DNA of 64,000 bases from Cyrtodaria siliqua (lineage: Eukaryota; Mollusca; Bivalvia; Adapedonta; Hiatellidae): assembly GCA_037043455.1 (NCBI GenBank), contig JAWPHD010003270.1, forward strand, positions 131,501-195,500, in the 5' to 3' direction. Within the stretch, counting starts at the first letter, position 1, and every line of letters begins with the position of its first letter. Positions 59,690 to 64,000 of the stretch are shown here, in pieces. A program made the position numbers and the translations under genes. The notes below the pieces were generated by a model, which was not told the origin of the DNA, searched no databases, and saw only the letters and a program-made list of their open reading frames with translations.

Positions 59690-60060
59690 TGTATTATATT
59701 TACACGAGCATATTTGTGTTTTACTTATATTGCCTATTGATGCTGCCTTGTTGGTTAGAGATTAGATCATGGCGGGGATTTCTTTGTTTACGCTGTCCTG
59801 TTTTAATGGGATGACAGTAGGGTAGGTGTAAGGTTTGGTGCACCCTAGAACCGGTTTAAACCCCCAGTGGCCTACTTTGCCACTGACCGTTCCAAGGCGG
59901 TAGCCCTATTGTCAACCCTTTTTGTGTTTGTGATGTCGTTTGCATTTATTATTGCTTTTGCCTTCTTGTTTGTCTGTTTGCGTGTTTGTTTCTGTGTTTT
60001 GTGGTTTACTGTCCTCCTTGAATGCTACTTTCCCTGTCCGATCTTTTTATATTTCTTTCC
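59690..60060 (+). repeat. Repeat F, single + arm
   Basis: Contains TTGGTGCACCCTAGAACCGG, CCACTGACCGTTCCAAGGCGG, TAGCCCTATTGTCAACCC and CCTCCTTGAATGCTACTTTCC. No facing arm is seen downstream. The 77- and 89-codon frames are repeat sequence. Confidence 0.8.
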
Positions 60061-60575
60061 ATTGTGTGTGGTTGTTAATGACTGCGTTCTGTTTTATGTA
60101 GAACTCAGCATTAATAACCAGCAACGGATGGCTTGAAAATCATCTTACAACCAAACTAAAAAGGACTGAGGCGCCGTTATCTGTGGTTGATGGATACAAT
60201 AGTTCGAATAAGTGATGTACCAAGCAATCAATTGTGGCCAACGATCCGTTATTTAGTAACTGATATTAAGTTATGACATTCCACAAGAAATCATTGCAAA
60301 AAAATAGAATTTTATTATCGCTGAGAACAAGAACGAAACATACAAGCTACTTCGTCAAGAATCAGTCGGAATACCACTATCTCAAAATAGTAAATAATAC
60401 ACTTTTTTTATACATTGATTACAAAGAAAGCTACATAGCTTACACAAATCACTCTGGATGGCACAGTTGATTGTAACCTCTCGGGTAGCGAACCCGAGCT
60501 GCATTCATCTAGTGACATTGGTGAGAAGTGAGTGAGGTCGGGTACGTTACCCAGACATGATTTGATATTTTGTAG

Positions 60576-60656
60576 CGCATCCGTGGTTGGGAGGGTAAAG
60601 ATGCTGCGTTGGAAACCGTCTCAACGCTGCGGGTTCGAATCCCACTGGGAGCTCCA
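60576..60656 (+). repeat. tRNA-like sequence (SINE head or tRNA pseudogene)
   Basis: GTGGTTGGGAGGGTAAAG is A-box-like and GCGGGTTCGAATCCCAC is a strong B box, with the spacing of a tRNA promoter, ending GGGAGCTCCA. Acceptor and anticodon stems do not form well. Confidence 0.5.
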
Positions 60657-60946
60657 CTTGTAAGAGTTGATTCTTACGAACGACGGAAGTATACAGTACA
60701 TGTCTTATATGTTCTACCGAGGAATAAGTGAGTAGTCGGCTTCCACCACTAAAAAATGTTGACCGTCATACATAGCCTAAAATGTGCTGGAAAATGACAT
60801 GAAAATACACACCAAACAAACAAAAACAAACTGAAGTTTTATTTCAATTGTCCTTAATAAAAATGTTCTTGTCCAGTCCTTGTGGTAAGTAGCATTTAGG
60901 GGTCCTTTGGTCATGCAGCTTTCATGTCCAGTCATACTTCTAAACC

Positions 60947-60988
60947 CCTTCTTCTTCTCTTCTTCTTCTTCTCTTCTTTTTCTTCTCC
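60947..60988 (+). repeat. (CTT)n microsatellite
   Basis: Interrupted CTT/TTC repeats. Confidence 0.9.
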
Positions 60989-61264
60989 CAAGTACAAGAT
61001 GGGATCTTCATAGATCATAATTAGCTCTTGAAATAATAAGGCGCAACCTTATTTGCGTATGTGTTTTCAATAGACCGTGTGTTGCACATTAAAATAATGG
61101 TTACATGTTCAAGGTCAATGTGAATACTGATGATATTTCGGTGTTCATTCGAATAAGCTGTCCAACAATTTCAGATAATGAGATGAAACTGTTCCAGTAT
61201 CATTAATAGATTGGGCGTGCACAACACCAAATATGGGCTCTTCAGTTTAAGGTCAAGCATCTTG

Positions 61265-61555
61265 GATTTGTAACCGGAGGCCCCGGGTTCAATCCTCCGT
61301 GGTGCCACTGAGTTTCGTCGGTGTGTTCTTGGACAAGACACTTTCCCTTAGCCTCGTCCGTCGGATTGGGACGTCAACCGGGCGGTCCCGTGTATCTGTC
61401 TATCCTCCGAGCATGTTAAAGAACCATAGGAATCTATTCGATAATAAGAGTAGGGCACGGTTCCCGGATTCCTAGGTATCTTTCCCTCCCTCTCTGGGGC
61501 AGCTCTAAATAACCAATACTGTTTTGATGAGCCGTTAAACAACATTCAATTCAAT
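61265..61555 (+). mobile_element. SINE family B with 12-bp target duplication
   Basis: Has a tRNA-like B box (CCGGGTTCAATCC) near its start, the body GCCACTGAGTTTCGTCGG ... CTTTCCCTTAGCCTCGTCC ... AGGAATCTATTCGATAATAAG and a (AATTC)n-type tail. TCAAGCATCTTG occurs on both sides (61253-61264 and 61556-61567). It sits inside an older relative of the same family that continues at 61568. Confidence 0.88.
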
Positions 61556-61567
61556 TCAAGCATCTTG

Positions 61568-62230
61568 CGCAAGACATTTTTCCTTGCCTTTGTCTGTCTG
61601 ATGGGGATGGTAAATAGAAGGTCCAAACAACCAAAGGCCATCCTGTCTGCATGTAAAATAATGATTACAATGTTTCTGACAGTAAGAGTAGGTGGATGTC
61701 ACGAAACACCCAAATCTACCTATTTCCCCCAAATCCACCCAACTCTTCACCAAATCTACCCCTAAACTTCCCAAATCTACACCAAAATATACCTTATATG
61801 GTTTTACAATGATGTTATTGTACCAAATATCAAATATAAAATAATCATTTGAGTAAAATGAAGATATATTTGTTAATTTATTACTAAATTAACGATTTTT
61901 GGCGTTATTTTTTTACACATTGTGATAACAAAATAAATGATAAGCAAATAATTAACAACTATATCTTCATTTTGCTCAATGATTTTTTTTGTTGTGATAT
62001 TTGTTTACAACAACATCGATGTAACACCATATAAGGTAGATTTGATGTGGATATGGGATATTTAGGCGTAGATTTGGTGTGGATTTGGTGTAGATTTGGA
62101 TGGATTTGGGTAAATAGGTAGATTTGAGTGTTTCGTGTAACCGGTAGCAGAGCAGAGTTCCAGGATTATTTTATATTCTTCACCTCTCAATGAGGTGGCT
62201 CCAATAACCATAATGTGCTGATGATTGTTT
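61568..62230 (+). repeat. Older SINE B copy interrupted by a palindromic MITE
   Basis: CGCAAGACATTTTTCCTTGCC to AGTAAGAGTAGGTGG (61566-61694) and GCAGAGTTCCAGGATTATTT to ATAATGTGCTGATGA (62151-62224) are the two halves of a diverged family B body, separated by the element at 61697-62140. Confidence 0.65.
61697..62140. mobile_element. 444-bp palindromic MITE with CAAATCTACC repeats
   Basis: The ends TGTCACGAAACACCCAAATC and (inward) TTACACGAAACACTCAAATC begin long inverted arms. The arms consist of degenerate CAAATCTACCCC/CAAATCCACACC oligomers, then CCTTATATGG and ATGAAGATATA. A central AT-rich loop has AATTTATTACTAAATTAACG. No coding capacity. Confidence 0.88.
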
Positions 62231-62342
62231 TTATTTGCATTCCAGTGTTTTTTAAGGAGTTGAGCTCGCTATGAGGCAGTGCCTTATTCATATTATGATG
62301 AACGTCAAGCAAAGTAGCTACTAGTACTAGTTTTATGATCTC

Positions 62343-62410
62343 TTTGGTATGACCCGGCCGAGGATTGAACTTACGATATCATACAAGCGAGGAGGATGCT
62401 CTACTATGGC
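62343..62410 (-). repeat. Weak tRNA-like sequence
   Basis: On the minus strand, GGTATGCCATAGTAGAGC ... AAGTTCAATCCTCGG ... GGTCATACC has complementary ends (GGTATG/CATACC) and a B-box-like GTTCAATCC, but the D arm is poor. A degenerate tRNA or SINE head. Confidence 0.4.
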
Positions 62411-62504
62411 ATACCGTTGTATTTGATGAGAAATATGTCTAATATATGTTATCTTTACTGGTCCTTTGGGATAAGCGAGCACAATACATGTGGCTTTGAT
62501 GTAG

Positions 62505-62580
62505 AATACCGCCTAAGCCGGTGCTAGCGGGAGTGAGAGGTGTTGCACCTTATATTACCTCTCATGAACAGACTAAAGAA
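62505..62580 (-). repeat. Short dispersed repeat D3, copy 3
   Basis: On the minus strand it reads TCTGTTCATGAGAGG ... GCTAGCACCGGC, matching 19830-19915. Confidence 0.5.
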
Positions 62581-62851
62581 CACGAGGGTTATCTGTTTCA
62601 GTATTTATTAAAATGCAAAATGTATGGTTAATGTTCTATATTAGATATAGTTTTAGGATTTTGTTCCTGGTAAAGCAATATGGTACACTGATCAATTTCT
62701 CAGTTTCTAAAATTAATAAAGTTGATTAAAGTTTTCAATTAACACTATTCTAACTTCAAAATTGGACATTAAAGAAGGGTGTACATCATGTTTAAAACGT
62801 GAAATAATTCAAACATAAAAATGGAGCATTAACGGTTTCCTATCATAAAGC

Positions 62852-63124
62852 AGGGGAGTCCGTGGCCGAGTGGTTAGAGTCTCTGACTTGCAATCACTTT
62901 CCCCCCACCGATGTAGGTTCAATCCCTCAGGGGCCTAGGAATCTTTATGTGAGGAAGCTATCCAGCTGGCTTGCGGAACGTCGGTGGTTCTACCCAGGTG
63001 CCTGACCGTGCACGACAATTGCCCGGAGGGGCACCTGAGGACTTCCTCCACTAGTGGAAGCTGGAAAGTCGCCATATGACCTTAGCTGTTGGTGTGACTA
63101 TACAATCCAATTCAATTCAATTCA
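62852..63124 (+). mobile_element. tRNA-Ser-derived SINE (family A), full-length copy 2
   Basis: Same head, body and (AATTC)3 tail as 42201-42471 with few differences. Target duplication CTATCATAAAGC at 62840-62851 and 63125-63136. The anticodon position has drifted to TGC. Confidence 0.95.
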
Positions 63125-63234
63125 CTATCATAAAGCGTAATAATTAATAATTATCAAGTACAACACGTCTTATCATGTCATGCTGTAGCGTTTCTGCACT
63201 TCCCCAAGTCGCTTGTTGAACATGACGATCTGGT

Positions 63235-64000
63235 CTTTGCCACTGACCGTTCCAAGGCGGTAGCCCTATTGTCATCCCTTTTGTGTTTGTGATGTCTTAT
63301 TTGGCCTTTTATTCATCTTTAAAAGTGTTGTTTGTTTCTGTGTGTGTTTGTGGTTTACCTTGAATTCTGCTTTTCCTGTTCGCTTTTTATATCTATATTT
63401 AATGAATTAAAAAGTTAGTCAAAAGAGGTTTATATAAAACCTGTGACCCGTGTATACGAAACGTGGTACCCGACTACCGATTCAAACGGTTTACCCGTGA
63501 AGTATAAATGATCCCAATAGACGACATTAACACGACAAATAATATAATATCAATTCGAATATACGACTCCATGATTTCGTCTAAATTAGAGTGCAGTGTG
63601 TACTATATTAGTTTGCACAAACGGCGCTCGTATTTATAGTTAGATGTACGAGTACCATTCAAGGGTCCTTCAATAAGTTTTGTTATGACAATTGTCTTAC
63701 TGCAGTAAAAAAAATAGAACCCATTGTTAGTGACATTTAGTTGTGCTTTTATTGGTACACAAACGTAGATATATAAATCGAACAGTACATGCAGCATTCA
63801 AGGACCACCGTCAACCACAAACACGCACAAAAACAAACAACAACTACAAAGATGAATAAAAGGTAAGATGTGACATAACAAACATATAATGCTTGACAAT
63901 AGGGCTACCGCCTTAGAACATATGTGGGAAAAGATTCCGCTGGGGGTTTAAACCAGGCGGTGCACTAAAACTGACTCTTACCCTATGGTAATCCCAATAC
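63235..64000. mobile_element. Inverted-pair repeat F, locus 3 (runs off window end)
   Basis: The + arm 63235-63415 (CCACTGACCGTTCCAAGGCGG ... TTCTGCTTTTCCTGTTCGC) faces a - arm from about 63770 (CGAACAGTACATGCAGCATTC ... GGGCTACCGCCTTAGAAC ... GGTGCACT) with about 355 bp between, nearly the same spacer length as at locus 1. The outer end of the right arm is cut by the window. Confidence 0.78.

Noticed and set aside
59559..60136. Hydrophobic 68-89 codon frames suggesting a membrane protein
   Set aside because: They sit in the T-rich strand of repeat F, where hydrophobic residues are expected from composition.

Overview
The window looks like a repeat-dense stretch of an animal nuclear genome, most likely a bivalve mollusc. 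This is an inference. It rests on spliced eukaryotic exons, an HSPA12-like (distant HSP70) gene of a type greatly expanded in bivalves, tRNA-derived SINEs with (AATTC)n tails, Tc1/mariner and hAT-like elements, and long minisatellites. Nothing suggests a prokaryote, organelle or virus.

Layout. 0-1.6 kb is AT-rich, with a tRNA-like SINE head and a cluster of TTCCTTCCTGTTAC motifs in both orientations. 1.64-9.64 kb is a large minisatellite (35/48/49-bp units around a CACCTCAACGTCAG core), split by a structurally intact 1.76-kb Tc1 transposon whose transposase carries a 256-bp intron. 10.3-13.8 kb holds a 719-bp terminal-inverted-repeat element abutting a 68-bp satellite of about 39 copies, with one inverted unit beyond its far edge. 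16.1-22.6 kb is a four-exon HSPA12-like gene on the + strand carrying three apparent disabling lesions; its third intron-separated gap is filled with degenerate dispersed repeats and a MITE. 23.6-24.3 kb is a decayed LINE reverse-transcriptase C-terminus. 25.3-27.5 kb contains a foldback-type repeat and a 420-bp near-perfect palindromic MITE whose ends resemble those of the Tc1 element. 29.3-32.4 kb is an 83-bp satellite of about 37 copies. 32.6-39.6 kb contains a CpG/NRF-1-like promoter candidate, a tandemly duplicated promoter-proximal module and a low-confidence spliced gene. 38-47 kb is nested SINEs, a hAT-like element and a long-TIR mariner remnant placed inside the second copy of a duplicated exon-like cassette. 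51.2-53.9 kb on the - strand contains a possible secreted-peptide ORF and a candidate small multi-span membrane-protein gene whose splice phases agree. 54-64 kb is again mobile-element debris, including a dispersed repeat that recurs as inverted pairs.

The genes do not form a pathway. Most of the sequence is accounted for by repeats of different ages whose nesting can be read: array then Tc1, dispersed repeat then palindromic MITE, SINE then SINE and MITE, duplicated cassette then hAT-like and mariner. Open frames inside the arrays are by-products of repeat units and are not reported as genes. All calls come from reading the sequence; no database search was possible.
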